Assembly (NCBI RefSeq): GCF_037975245.1
Contig: NC_092567.1
Span: forward strand, 355,501-419,500
Source: Apostichopus japonicus
Taxonomy: Eukaryota > Echinodermata > Holothuroidea > Aspidochirotida > Stichopodidae
Direction: 5' to 3'
Length of the DNA stretch: 64,000 nucleotides
In this document: piece by piece, positions 1 to 8,733 of the stretch
Layout: every line of letters starts with the position of its first letter
How positions within the stretch are numbered: position 1 is the stretch's first letter
Program-made: the position numbers and the translations under genes
Notes under the pieces: model-generated
What the model saw: only the letters and a program-made list of their open reading frames with translations
Told to the model about the DNA's origin: nothing
Database searches by the model: none

Positions 1-193
1 GAAGGCTGCTGCTAAGACAAAGAAACCCTCACCGAAAGCTAAGAAAACCACCAAGCCAAAGAAGAAAACCACCAAGACACCCACCAAGAAAGCCGTAGTC
101 AAGAAAGCCGTAGTCAAGAAAGCCGTGAAACCGAAGAAAACAGTTAAGCCCAAGACGTCCGCCACCAAACCTAAGAAGACAACTAAGAAGTAG
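1..193 (+). CDS. H1: Histone H1, 3' end only (cut by window edge)
   Basis: The lysine-, alanine- and proline-rich C-terminal tail of the same H1 found in every unit, ending at TAG (191-193). The globular domain lies outside the window. The histone stem-loop follows at 222-237. It is partial only because the window starts inside it. Confidence 0.95.
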   Translation, partial: KAAAKTKKPSPKAKKTTKPKKKTTKTPTKKAVVKKAVVKKAVKPKKTVKPKTSATKPKKTTKK

Positions 194-221
194 CCAGTAT
201 CAGACGTGTCTCAAAACCAAC

Positions 222-237
222 GGCTCTTTTAAGGGCC
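222..237 (+). terminator. Histone mRNA 3' stem-loop
   Basis: GGCTCTTTTAAGGGCC: a 6-bp stem containing one U-G wobble and a 4-base loop, fitting the metazoan replication-dependent histone consensus. It starts 29 bases after the stop, as in every copy. The purine-rich CTGAAAGGG at 248-256 is the likely U7 snRNA target. Confidence 0.93.
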
Positions 238-370
238 ATCCAAATCACTGAAAGGGCTACTCTCGCTACTCCTCAAACATGCTTTTGTCTTTGTCTACTT
301 TATTTCATTATCAAATCCCCCCCCCCACCCCCTCTCCACCCGAACACCACCACAACACAAGTTCTCAGTC

Positions 371-376
371 AATAAA
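371..376 (+). promoter_or_regulatory. AATAAA poly(A) signal downstream of H1
   Basis: AATAAA lies 178 bases past the H1 stop and recurs in every unit that keeps its spacer. A cleavage signal downstream of the stem-loop is common behind replication-dependent histone genes and could yield polyadenylated H1 mRNA when stem-loop processing fails. Use is not shown by sequence. Confidence 0.5.
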
Positions 377-1487
377 ATGACGGAGACCGGCAACTCAAAC
401 AGATTTCATGTTGAAAATGCAAAAGCCGAAAGGGCATCCCGAAAATAATCAATTTCGAGAATATGGAAGTATCCCTTCCTTCCATCGTCTCTCACTCCCA
501 GACGCAAACTAATGAAACAATCAAAACTTAAAATCCGCTGTCCAACACACTTGCGGACACCCGGCCGCACGAAGTTGTTAACCGTGCATATAGATATAAG
601 GATATTTGTGCTATGTATGGGCTATTAAAACGATTGCCACTAACAATTTGGAAAAGGAAAATCTAACAAACCTGATCTTCGAAAATTACGCAACTACTTT
701 TAACTGCAATATGAGTCACTGCGGCGAGCTGGTCCCAATTTTGTCGGAGACACTTTGCACGACGATAGGGTCGGTGCGATAAATGCGAGGGCAATTCCTA
801 ATCGAGTCAGGTCAATTATCAGAAAATCAGTGGTGATCAAGTGATGGGCATCCGTCGAAAAGGTTAACCGTATGGAAAAGTCCACATCAGGGTGACTTTT
901 TGTACATGTTTCCAGTTATCACCATTCCTCTGGATGCTTGCATGTTAAAGCTTTCTAAATAAACTACCGATGGTGCAAAACTCGGGAGGATTGCAGGTGA
1001 TTACGGCATCTAAGCAATTCGTTGCAGGTATCGTATGGTAGGTACGTAGCCCAAATTCTAGTATGCAGTAAGCCATAGGTCTGCAGTCGTTCCATTGCAC
1101 ACAAAATATATCGCAGAAAGCAAGTTTAACGGATGGTTGAACTTCTCCTTAGTCTGATCGCTTATGATGGTGACATCTTGAATTAACTCTTGATGAAATT
1201 TTCATTTCAATTCATTACACTTAAGTGACTGAAACTGCCAGACAATATATAGACGTGTATGTATTAGTTGCGAATGAAAACTTTTGACTTCTATTCTTGT
1301 CCGAAAATAGAGCACGACAAGCTTCGAATCGGTACTTTGAAAACTATCACACGATTGTTTAGATTGAGCTCCTTTCGCCTATTCTGGTTTGGTTTTACCA
1401 AAGGCAGTGAAAGTATCTAGAATTTTGAATTGAATAAAACAGTTTAAAACAGGTAGTGCTTGTACGTCAGTGTGATTAGGTCCACGA

Positions 1488-1603
1488 CCAATCAAGACAG
1501 AGATCGAGGGTAGTTTCGTTCACGTCCGCCAGGACTAATATATTAAACAAAAAGAATCAGTCATAATTACAAAACAAACATACATTTGATATCGTTCTAA
1601 CCT
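1488..1603 (+). promoter_or_regulatory. H1 core promoter and retrotransposon target interval (prototype)
   Basis: CCAAT at 1488-1492 and TATATTAAA at 1539-1547, ahead of the H1 ATG at 1634. A start site 25-30 bases after the TATA falls in CATAATTACA (1562-1571). TCAGT at 1557-1561, an arthropod-type initiator match, sits slightly close to the TATA. The interval from about 1556 to 1603 is where all mobile insertions in the window land in other units. Intact TATA boxes occur at 1539, 10078, 24260, 26265, 28268, 30272, 32274, 34279, 36283, 53519 and 55512 on the plus strand. On the minus strand they are at 40384-40392, 42389-42397, 44391-44399, 46396-46404 and 48400-48408. Confidence 0.75.
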
Positions 1604-1633
1604 GACCCGACAGTAAATAGCAACACGAGAAAG

Positions 1634-2197
1634 ATGTCCGCAGTCGTTGCAAAGAGACCTGCTCAACCAAGCACCCTCGATATGATCGTCAAGGCGATTA
1701 CAACCAGGCATGAAGCTAGAGGTTCATCCGTAGCCGGCATTAAGTCAACCCTACAAGCAATGGAGTTCGACACAAAGAAGAAGAACACCCTCATCAACTC
1801 GGCACTCAAGAGAGGAGTAGCAACCGGTGTGTTGAAGCAAGTCAAAGGCGTCGGCGCAACGGGAACTTTCAAGATCGACACCAATTCAGCGAAGGCAGCC
1901 GAAAAAGCCAAGGCGCAGAAGGAGAAAGAAAGGGCAAAGACAGCTGCCAAGAAACAGAAAGAAAAGGAGAAGAAAGCCGCAGTACGAGAGAAAGCTAAGG
2001 CCAAGAAGGCTGCTGCTAAGACAAAGAAACCCTCACCGAAAGCTAAGAAAACCACCAAGCCAAAGAAGAAAACCACCAAGACACCCACCAAGAAAGCCGT
2101 AGTCAAGAAAGCCGTAGTCAAGAAAGCCGTGAAACCGAAGAAAACAGTTAAGCCCAAGACGTCCGCCACCAAACCTAAGAAGACAACTAAGAAGTAG
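1634..2197 (+). CDS. H1: Histone H1 (linker histone)
   Basis: 187 aa, intronless. Linker histone that binds the nucleosome dyad and linker DNA and compacts chromatin. The N-terminal tail is short (about residues 1-11). Residues 12-82 form the winged-helix globular (H15) domain, recognisable in TLDMIVKAI, SVAGIKSTL and GATGTFKI. Residues 83-187 form a lysine/alanine/proline tail with SPK and TPTK motifs typical of CDK phosphorylation sites, and a repeated KKAVV. The ATG follows the TATA by 87-95 bases in a 5' UTR of roughly 65 bases. Stem-loop at 2226-2241, with the downstream element at 2252-2260. The stem-loop and tandem amplification mark it as a replication-dependent, S-phase histone. The unit is intact and is the reference for the others. 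Confidence 0.97.
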   Translation: MSAVVAKRPAQPSTLDMIVKAITTRHEARGSSVAGIKSTLQAMEFDTKKKNTLINSALKRGVATGVLKQVKGVGATGTFKIDTNSAKAAEKAKAQKEKERAKTAAKKQKEKEKKAAVREKAKAKKAAAKTKKPSPKAKKTTKPKKKTTKTPTKKAVVKKAVVKKAVKPKKTVKPKTSATKPKKTTKK

Positions 2198-2225
2198 CCA
2201 GTATCAGACGTGTCTCAAAACCAAC

Positions 2226-2241
2226 GGCTCTTTTAAGGGCC
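2226..2241 (+). terminator. Histone mRNA 3' stem-loop (prototype)
   Basis: GGCTCT-TTTA-AGGGCC, with all consensus positions satisfied. It is the site for stem-loop binding protein and U7-dependent cleavage in animals. The equivalent element starts 29 bases after the stop in each copy; positions are given in the individual gene entries. Confidence 0.93.
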
Positions 2242-3571
2242 ATCCAAATCACTGAAAGGGCTACTCTCGCTACTCCTCAAACATGCTTTTGTCTTTGTCT
2301 ACTTTATTTCATTATCAAATCCCCCCCCCCACCCCCTCTCCACCCGAACACCACCACAACACAAGTTCTCAGTCAATAAAATGACGGAGACCGGCAACTC
2401 AAACAGATTTCATGTTGAAAATGCAAAAGCCGAAAGGGCATCCCGAAAATAATCAATTTCGAGAATATGGAAGTATCCCTTCCTTCCATCGTCTCTCACT
2501 CCCAGACGCAAACTAATGAAACAATCAAAACTTAAAATCCGCTGTCCAACACACTTGCGGACACCCGGCCGCACGAAGTTGTTAACCGTGCATATAGATA
2601 TAAGGATATTTGTGCTATGTATGGGCTATTAAAACGATTGCCACTAACAATTTGGAAAAGGAAAATCTAACAAACCTGATCTTCGAAAATTACGCAACTA
2701 CTTTTAACTGCAATATGAGTCACTGCGGCGAGCTGGTCCCAATTTTGTCGGAGACACTTTGCACGACGATAGGGTCGGTGCGATAAATGCGAGGGCAATT
2801 CCTAATCGAGTCAGGTCAATTATCAGAAAATCAGTGGTGATCAAGTGATGGGCATCCGTCGAAAAGGTTAACCGTATGGAAAAGTCCACATCAGGGTGAC
2901 TTTTTGTACATGTTTCCAGTTATCACCATTCCTCTGGATGCTTGCATGTTAAAGCTTTCTAAATAAACTACCGATGGTGCAAAACTCGGGAGGATTGCAG
3001 GTGATTACGGCATCTAAGCAATTCGTTGCAGGTATCGTATGGTAGGTACGTAGCCCAAATTCTAGTATGCAGTAAGCCATAGGTCTGCAGTCGTTCCATT
3101 GCACACAAAATATATCGCAGAAAGCAAGTTTAACGGATGGTTGAACTTCTCCTTAGTCTGATCGCTTATGATGGTGACATCTTGAATTAACTCTTGATGA
3201 AATTTTCATTTCAATTCATTACACTTAAGTGACTGAAACTGCCAGACAATATATAGACGTGTATGTATTAGTTGCGAATGAAAACTTTTGACTTCTATTC
3301 TTGTCCGAAAATAGAGCACGACAAGCTTCGAATCGGTACTTTGAAAACTATCACACGATTGTTTAGATTGAGCTCCTTTCGCCTATTCTGGTTTGGTTTT
3401 ACCAAAGGCAGTGAAAGTATCTAGAATTTTGAATTGAATAAAACAGTTTAAAACAGGTAGTGCTTGTACGTCAGTGTGATTAGGTCCACGACCAATCAAG
3501 ACAGAGATCGAGGGTAGTTTCGTTCACGTCCGCCAGGACTAATATATTAAACAAAAAGAATCAGTCATAAT

Positions 3572-3604
3572 TACAAAACAAACATACATTTGATATCGTT
3601 CTAA
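3572..3604 (+). repeat. Target-site duplication, element A (left)
   Basis: 33 bases starting TACAAAACAAAC and ending ATCGTTCTAA, repeated exactly at 8104-8136. Because the element tail itself ends in TAC, the first three bases could belong to the element. It is much longer than the 9-12 bases at the other insertions. Confidence 0.88.
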
Positions 3605-3884
3605 TCGTTCAAAAAACAAGTTTTCTTATACGTTCATGTTTACAATCACTTCTATACTTGTATAGCGCCATCAATTGAGCCTTTACACCTTCACTTACCC
3701 GCCATTCTATATCAGAACGCGTCCTCAGCTACATATACATCAAGGATTGTAGTGTAAACGGAATATATTTCTTCCGTCCGCCGTTTTAGGCTGGAGTCTA
3801 ATTTTTCTTTCTGGTAAGTGAAGCATTGTTTTTAATATCATTGTTTAAGAAGCCATTTCCAACCCGTAGAAGGGGCTTGCCAAT

Positions 3885-5039
3885 ATGGCAACCCCTGGCC
3901 CACTAGAACCCTTAGAGATTGAAAACTTAGACCTATCCACCCTAGACCTAGATATTAATGATTGGATTCCGGTCCATAACATCAGAAAACGTCAACGCCC
4001 AAACTCCGTAGAAACAAATCCATCACCAAATACCAAACCGACCTCTAAAAAGACCTCCCAAACAATAATTGTCTCTGGAATACTGCCTGAAATATCAAAC
4101 AATCCTATCAAACTAGCAAAACTAATCAACGAAGAAAAGCCAGCTGCAGTTATAACCAACATAAACCGTCTAAGAAGCAATGACATACTTATCACCCCCC
4201 ATGATCCTAAATCTTCAAACGTCCTCCTACAACCATGGACACAACAATCTAAACTAGGCAATCCCAAACCAAGAATCCCTCAAAATATCAAACAAAAGAC
4301 TTTCTCAGTGGTAGCATGCGGTATCAACCCAGAAGTAGAAACTAAAGACATAGAGCAACAACTGAAAGACCAAGAATACTCTCCAATAATTGTAAAAAGA
4401 CTGATCAGTCGTGCTACCAACAACCCTACCTGGAAAATCAAAATAACATTCAATGACCAAGAATCACAAAAATCCCTCTTAACTAATGGCCTTTACCTGG
4501 GCTACTCAAAACACAAGACCGAAGAATATCAAGAACCACCACAAATTAATCAATGTTTCAAATGCCAAAAGTTCGGGCACACTCACCACACATGTAAAAA
4601 CGAGACCCGTTGCCTAAGATGTGGTGAAAATCATAGAGTTAAAGACTGCCCTTCAAAACGAGAAAATACAAAATGCGCCAACTGCTCTGGATCCCATGCT
4701 GCCCTTTACAAAGGCTGCCCTAAATTTAAAGAAGCCAAATTTGAAGCAAAAACTAAACAACAAGAACAAAGAACCTATGCCAATGTCACCAAAAATACCC
4801 CTAAAATTGAGGTAACAAACAAAATCTCAAAAGAAGAAAAGATTAACATATCAATGTTTGTAATCGAAATGATTCAATATACCCTTCAAAAGGCAAAAAT
4901 AAACGTTAAAGCTGACGACATAGCCAGTTACGCCACTGTGTTGGCACTTAAACATCTTAACTTAAATGCCCCTAAATCTGTTTTCATGGAACGTCTCTAC
5001 CAACCTTCCATTTTTAGCCCTCCTGTAGCCCATAAATGA
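3885..5039 (+). CDS. Element A ORF1, Gag-like zinc-knuckle protein
   Basis: 384 aa RNA-binding, nucleocapsid-like protein of a non-LTR element. The N-terminus is acidic, followed by a basic patch near residues 34-38 (RKRQR). A central region (about 58-215) resembles the conserved part that precedes the zinc knuckles in Jockey-type Gag. There are three CCHC knuckles: C224-C227-H232-C237, C243-C246-H250-C255 and C264-C267-H271-C278. Such proteins package the element RNA with ORF2 protein into an RNP. The stop overlaps the ORF2 start in ATGA (5036-5039), suggesting coupled termination and reinitiation. Copy C differs at residue 87 (A here, T there). Confidence 0.93.
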   Translation: MATPGPLEPLEIENLDLSTLDLDINDWIPVHNIRKRQRPNSVETNPSPNTKPTSKKTSQTIIVSGILPEISNNPIKLAKLINEEKPAAVITNINRLRSNDILITPHDPKSSNVLLQPWTQQSKLGNPKPRIPQNIKQKTFSVVACGINPEVETKDIEQQLKDQEYSPIIVKRLISRATNNPTWKIKITFNDQESQKSLLTNGLYLGYSKHKTEEYQEPPQINQCFKCQKFGHTHHTCKNETRCLRCGENHRVKDCPSKRENTKCANCSGSHAALYKGCPKFKEAKFEAKTKQQEQRTYANVTKNTPKIEVTNKISKEEKINISMFVIEMIQYTLQKAKINVKADDIASYATVLALKHLNLNAPKSVFMERLYQPSIFSPPVAHK

Positions 5040-7816
5040 CAGGCTCACTTTCTCCTTCAGTGAAGTTCCTTCACCTAAATATTAACAGCATCCTTTCAAA
5101 ATTAAGTCTCCTTCTCAATCTTATCGCCATCCACTCCCCTGATATCATCTCCTTAAACGAAACTAAGCTAAATACAAATTCCCATCTAAACATTCCTGGT
5201 TACCAAATTTTCAGAAAGGATGTCTCTAGGTCTAAAGGAGGAGTACTGATTGCAGTAAAAAACACTCTCAAAACTACTCTTCTCTCAAACCCAACCCAAC
5301 CTAACAACCAATCAATTGAAATTATAATCGAAAGAAATAACAGACCTCTCCATATTATTAGCTACTACAGTCCCCCACGTGAACCAATTTCCCCCGCTAT
5401 TATACAAAAGTGTTCCAACAAAAATACCATTCTCTTAGGAGATCTAAATGCCCACAACATTATTTTTGGTAGCTCCAAAACTTCCGAAAAAGGTAAAGCT
5501 CTCCTTGAACTCTGCGATATCCATAATCTAACAATAATCAACCAAAACACCAAAACCAGATTAAACCCAATAAACAACAATACAGAGCTACTTGACTACG
5601 CCATAACCTCAAATGATCTCGCAACTAAAACTCATTCAGTACAAATTTTAGAAGATGACCTAATCAGCGACCATTTCCCACTTCTTTTTGAATTAGACCT
5701 AAACCTAAACCGTCAACAAATTAAAGAACTGACTTTCAATTATGATAAAACAAATTGGACATCCTTTAAAATGGAACTCCTAGCAAACAACACCATCCCC
5801 GAATTCAATAATAAAAACAACCAGCTAAATTACATTGATAATTACTGTGATAATATTGCCCATCATATCTTCAATACTTTCAAAAAACATTGTCCCTTAA
5901 AAACAAAACAAAACAGAAATCGAAAGCTCAATAAGGAGACTCTAACACTTATCAAATACAGACGCCGCCTTCGTAGATTCTACATGATCTCTCGAGATCC
6001 CACTCACAAAACCCAAATTAACCAGCTAAGAAAACAAATAAACAGACAAATATTAGCAGACGACCAAAACCGTTTAAAAAATGATTGCCATTCTATAATT
6101 AATGATAAAAACCCCAAAACCTTTTGGAAAAAACTAAAAACTATCATTAACCCCATTACCAATCCAAACACCGGTAACATAGACCAAGGACTTAAAGATA
6201 ACGTAGGAAACTTGGTCACAAACATTCAAGACCAAATTAAAATTTTTGAATTATACTTTAAAGATGTTTTCAATATCTTCCATGGCCCCTCCTATGATAA
6301 TAATTTCAAAGATGAAATAGACCGTAAAATCATTAATAACGCCGAAAAGTTTATCCCTAATCCATCAGGACTTCTAAACGAAAACATCCCTCTACTTAAA
6401 GAAATAAGTCTACATGAATGGCACAATGCCACCAAAAATTGTAAAAATACCTCCTCTCCTGGTCTCGATAACATAAACTACCAAATGCTTAAAAACATCC
6501 CTCCTGTTTTCGTAACATCCCATATTATCCCACTCTTTAACGAACTCCTTAGATTGGGTTACTTCCCAAGTCCATGGAAATCCGCAAAAATAATTTTAAT
6601 ACCTAAACCTAACAAAGATCGTACAAAACCTCAAAACTACCGACCAATTAGTCTCCTTCCAGCTTTGGGTAAGATATTCGAGAGAATTATCGACAACCGC
6701 ACTAGAACCCACTTAGATCAAAACAATTTAATTTCCCCGTTTCAATCAGGCTTTCGCCAACACAAATCCACTATAAACCAAACTTTCCGCCTCTCCGAAG
6801 AAATACGCCTCGGCTTTGTTAAAAACCATTACACTACTGCTCTTTTTCTTGATGCCGAAAAGGCATTTGATAAAGCATGGCATAACGGAATCAGAATTAA
6901 ACTCCTAAATTTTAATCTCCCCTCCAATTACACCAGACTTTTTTCGTCTTTTCTCATTGACCGCAATATAAAAATCTGTTACAAAAATCAATACTCAAAT
7001 TTTATCGGCCTCCATGCTGGCACCCCGCAGGGGGCTGTTCTCAGCCCTCTCCTCTACACCCTATTTGTTAATGACCTAAATATCCCCCCTCTAACTAGGT
7101 GCAACTACAGTCAGTACGCTGACGATATAGCCATTTGGAGCACCAGTAAAAATATTCATATAACGGAACTAAATCTCAAGAAAGCAATTACACATCTAGA
7201 AAACTGGTGCTCAAAATGGAGAGTAAAAATAAATCCTTCAAAATCTAAGCTAGTTAACTTTTCCTTTCAAAACTCAAAACAACGATATCATATATCTAAA
7301 ATCAACCTTTTTAACATTCCAATCACTGCCTCTCCTAGTGCAACTTTCCTTGGCATAACTTTTGATAACAAACTCACGTTTAAACTCCATTGTGCTAGAA
7401 CTGCAGGGCGCTGTTGGTCTCTACTTAAATTCCTTCAAATCCTTTCACACAAGTATAACTTCCCTCCGAATACTATTATCCGTATCTATAAAACCAAAAT
7501 AAAGCCGATCCTCAGCTACGGGAGCATCTCCCTGCTTTCCATTTCTAATAGCAACAAACAAGTTTTAAACAGAATCCATACAACAGCCTATCGAATTGCA
7601 CTGAAAATCCCTTCTTATATCGGAACCTGGCATGTTCTTCATGCGGGCAACACAACTCCTATTTTTAAACTTCTTGAAGAATTTAACATTAACCTATACC
7701 AAAACAACCTCGATAAAGACCCTTTAATCAAAGATCTTTTCCTGAAATACCAAGTCGTAAACACACACTTCCCGAATAAACGAAACCAATCTGTCTTTTC
7801 ATTCCTTAGTACTTAA
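5036..7816 (+). CDS. Element A ORF2, APE endonuclease plus reverse transcriptase
   Basis: 926 aa. Residues about 10-225 are an apurinic-type endonuclease: N15 in LNIN, E42 in LNETKL, Y110 in ISYYSPP, D136 and N138 in LGDLNAH, and S211-D212-H213. This domain would nick the H1 promoter to prime reverse transcription. The reverse transcriptase spans about 515-785: IPKPNKD, motif A FLDAEKAFDKAW (D606), motif B AGTPQGAVLSP, motif C YADD (694-697), then WRVKINPSKS and TFLGITFD. No RNase H or C-terminal zinc knuckle is visible, as expected for Jockey-type ORF2. All catalytic residues are present, so it is probably functional. Translation probably depends on the ATGA overlap with ORF1. Confidence 0.95.
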   Translation: MTGSLSPSVKFLHLNINSILSKLSLLLNLIAIHSPDIISLNETKLNTNSHLNIPGYQIFRKDVSRSKGGVLIAVKNTLKTTLLSNPTQPNNQSIEIIIERNNRPLHIISYYSPPREPISPAIIQKCSNKNTILLGDLNAHNIIFGSSKTSEKGKALLELCDIHNLTIINQNTKTRLNPINNNTELLDYAITSNDLATKTHSVQILEDDLISDHFPLLFELDLNLNRQQIKELTFNYDKTNWTSFKMELLANNTIPEFNNKNNQLNYIDNYCDNIAHHIFNTFKKHCPLKTKQNRNRKLNKETLTLIKYRRRLRRFYMISRDPTHKTQINQLRKQINRQILADDQNRLKNDCHSIINDKNPKTFWKKLKTIINPITNPNTGNIDQGLKDNVGNLVTNIQDQIKIFELYFKDVFNIFHGPSYDNNFKDEIDRKIINNAEKFIPNPSGLLNENIPLLKEISLHEWHNATKNCKNTSSPGLDNINYQMLKNIPPVFVTSHIIPLFNELLRLGYFPSPWKSAKIILIPKPNKDRTKPQNYRPISLLPALGKIFERIIDNRTRTHLDQNNLISPFQSGFRQHKSTINQTFRLSEEIRLGFVKNHYTTALFLDAEKAFDKAWHNGIRIKLLNFNLPSNYTRLFSSFLIDRNIKICYKNQYSNFIGLHAGTPQGAVLSPLLYTLFVNDLNIPPLTRCNYSQYADDIAIWSTSKNIHITELNLKKAITHLENWCSKWRVKINPSKSKLVNFSFQNSKQRYHISKINLFNIPITASPSATFLGITFDNKLTFKLHCARTAGRCWSLLKFLQILSHKYNFPPNTIIRIYKTKIKPILSYGSISLLSISNSNKQVLNRIHTTAYRIALKIPSYIGTWHVLHAGNTTPIFKLLEEFNINLYQNNLDKDPLIKDLFLKYQVVNTHFPNKRNQSVFSFLST

Positions 7817-7987
7817 GAACTTAAACCCCAATCAATAGAAATCTCTCCCTCGCTAGCCCTTTGTCTCCTTTGTCAACTGACTTCGGGTTCTTTCCTCCAT
7901 TCATCCATGGCTTTCTATTCAATGCTATTGTAACGATACTTCACTTATCAACCATTCCCTGGCTCAACAAAGACAACTGATCCCCAG

Positions 7988-8020
<33 letters not shown>

Positions 8021-8103
8021 GTTGTCTTTTCTTTGAAAACAATTCTATTATCCCCCGCAGGACCTCTTGCGAGGTCGATCAGGGGTAAAATTTCGTTTAC
8101 TAC
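7817..8103 (+). promoter_or_regulatory. Element A 3' UTR with poly(A)-loop stem and terminal hairpin
   Basis: Two structures. First, CAAAGACAAC (7968-7977) can pair with GTTGTCTTT (8021-8029) across an internal run of 32 A (7988-8019). Second, GACCTC (8061-8066), loop TTGC, GAGGTC (8071-8076) forms a perfect hairpin, with an outer CCCC/GGGG (8052-8055 and 8082-8085). The sequence then ends GTTTACTAC. The hairpin is kept in element F although the surrounding UTR has diverged, so it is a good candidate for the RNA signal recognised by the reverse transcriptase at target-primed reverse transcription. Confidence 0.7.
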
Positions 8104-8169
8104 TACAAAACAAACATACATTTGATATCGTTCTAACCTGACCCGACAGTAAATAGCAACACGAGAAAG

Positions 8170-8733
8170 ATGTCCGCAGTCGTTGCAAAGAGACCTGCTC
8201 AACCAAGCACCCTCGATATGATCGTCAAGGCGATTACAACCAGGCATGAAGCTAGAGGTTCATCCGTAGCCGGCATTAAGTCAACCCTACAAGCAATGGA
8301 GTTCGACACAAAGAAGAAGAACACCCTCATCAACTCGGCACTCAAGAGAGGAGTAGCAACCGGTGTGTTGAAGCAAGTCAAAGGCGTCGGCGCAACGGGA
8401 ACTTTCAAGATCGACACCAGTTCAGCGAAGGCAGCCGAAAAAGCCAAGGCGCAGAAGGAGAAAGAAAGGGCAAAGACAGCTGCCAAGAAACAGAAAGAAA
8501 AGGAGAAGAAAGCCGCAGTACGAGAGAAAGCTAAGGCCAAGAAGGCTGCTGCTAAGACAAAGAAACCCTCACCGAAAGCTAAGAAAACCACCAAGCCAAA
8601 GAAGAAAACCACCAAGACACCCACCAAGAAAGCCGTAGTCAAGAAAGCCGTAGTCAAGAAAGCCGTGAAACCGAAGAAAACAGTTAAGCCCAAGACGTCC
8701 GCCACCAAACCTAAGAAGACAACTAAGAAGTAG
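8170..8733 (+). CDS. H1: Histone H1, displaced from its TATA box by element A
   Basis: Same 187-aa protein with one change, N84S, just after the globular domain. The ATG lies 33 bases after the element A downstream duplication. The native TATA is at 3543-3551, 4.6 kb upstream beyond the element, so normal promoter spacing is lost. Expression would need readthrough or a promoter in the element 3' end. Stem-loop at 8762-8777. Confidence 0.95.
   Translation: MSAVVAKRPAQPSTLDMIVKAITTRHEARGSSVAGIKSTLQAMEFDTKKKNTLINSALKRGVATGVLKQVKGVGATGTFKIDTSSAKAAEKAKAQKEKERAKTAAKKQKEKEKKAAVREKAKAKKAAAKTKKPSPKAKKTTKPKKKTTKTPTKKAVVKKAVVKKAVKPKKTVKPKTSATKPKKTTKK

Larger units (their letters stand above)
194..1487. 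repeat. H1 inter-gene spacer (prototype)
   Basis: Spacer of the standard unit. In order: stem-loop (222-237), downstream element (248-256), a poly-C/CCACC tract near 318-340 whose length varies between units, AATAAA at 371-376, then about 1.1 kb in which I recognise no gene, RNA gene or transposon. The same spacer recurs at 2198-3571, 8734-10172, 10737-12103, 13330-14695, 19838-21199, 22915-24354, 24919-26359, 26924-28362, 28927-30366, 30931-32368, 32933-34373, 34938-36377, 36957-38333, 38358-39733, 40298-41738, 42303-43740, 44305-45745, 46310-47749, 48314-49753, 52173-53613, 54178-55606, 56171-57525 and 62806-64000. A minus-strand 61-codon frame recurs in it, but its conservation follows from homogenisation and it matches no family I know. 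Confidence 0.85.
3605..8103 (+). mobile_element. Full-length Jockey-like non-LTR retrotransposon A
   Basis: About 4.5 kb: 5' UTR (3605-3884), ORF1 (3885-5039), ORF2 (5036-7816) and a structured 3' UTR (7817-8103). It is flanked by a 33-bp direct repeat (3572-3604 and 8104-8136) made from the H1 5' UTR, so it is a genuine insertion between the H1 TATA (3543-3551) and the H1 ATG at 8170. It has no terminal poly(A); it ends in a TAC-rich tail after a hairpin. Both ORFs are open and differ from copy C by only a few residues, so it is young and possibly active. ORF content (three zinc knuckles, APE, RT, no RNase H) fits the Jockey clade; the assignment is from domain layout, not a tree. Confidence 0.93.

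Noticed and set aside
700-885. 61-codon minus-strand frame in every spacer
   Set aside because: Its conservation is explained by array homogenisation, as spacer DNA around it is equally conserved. No recognisable domain.
1663-2172. 169-codon open frame antisense to H1, recurring at every gene
   Set aside because: It results from lysine codons AAG/AAA reading as Leu/Phe on the other strand. It has no family match and always mirrors the H1 coding sequence.
3811-3820. CTGGTAAGTG in the element A leader, resembling a splice donor
   Set aside because: F has GTAAAT at the same place and I see no convincing acceptor. A chance match is likely.
7948-8247. Short minus-strand frames crossing LINE 3' ends and H1 5' ends (also at 12634, 18921, 50240 and 51477)
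   Set aside because: Chimeras of poly(A) antisense and H1 antisense, produced by the insertion junctions.
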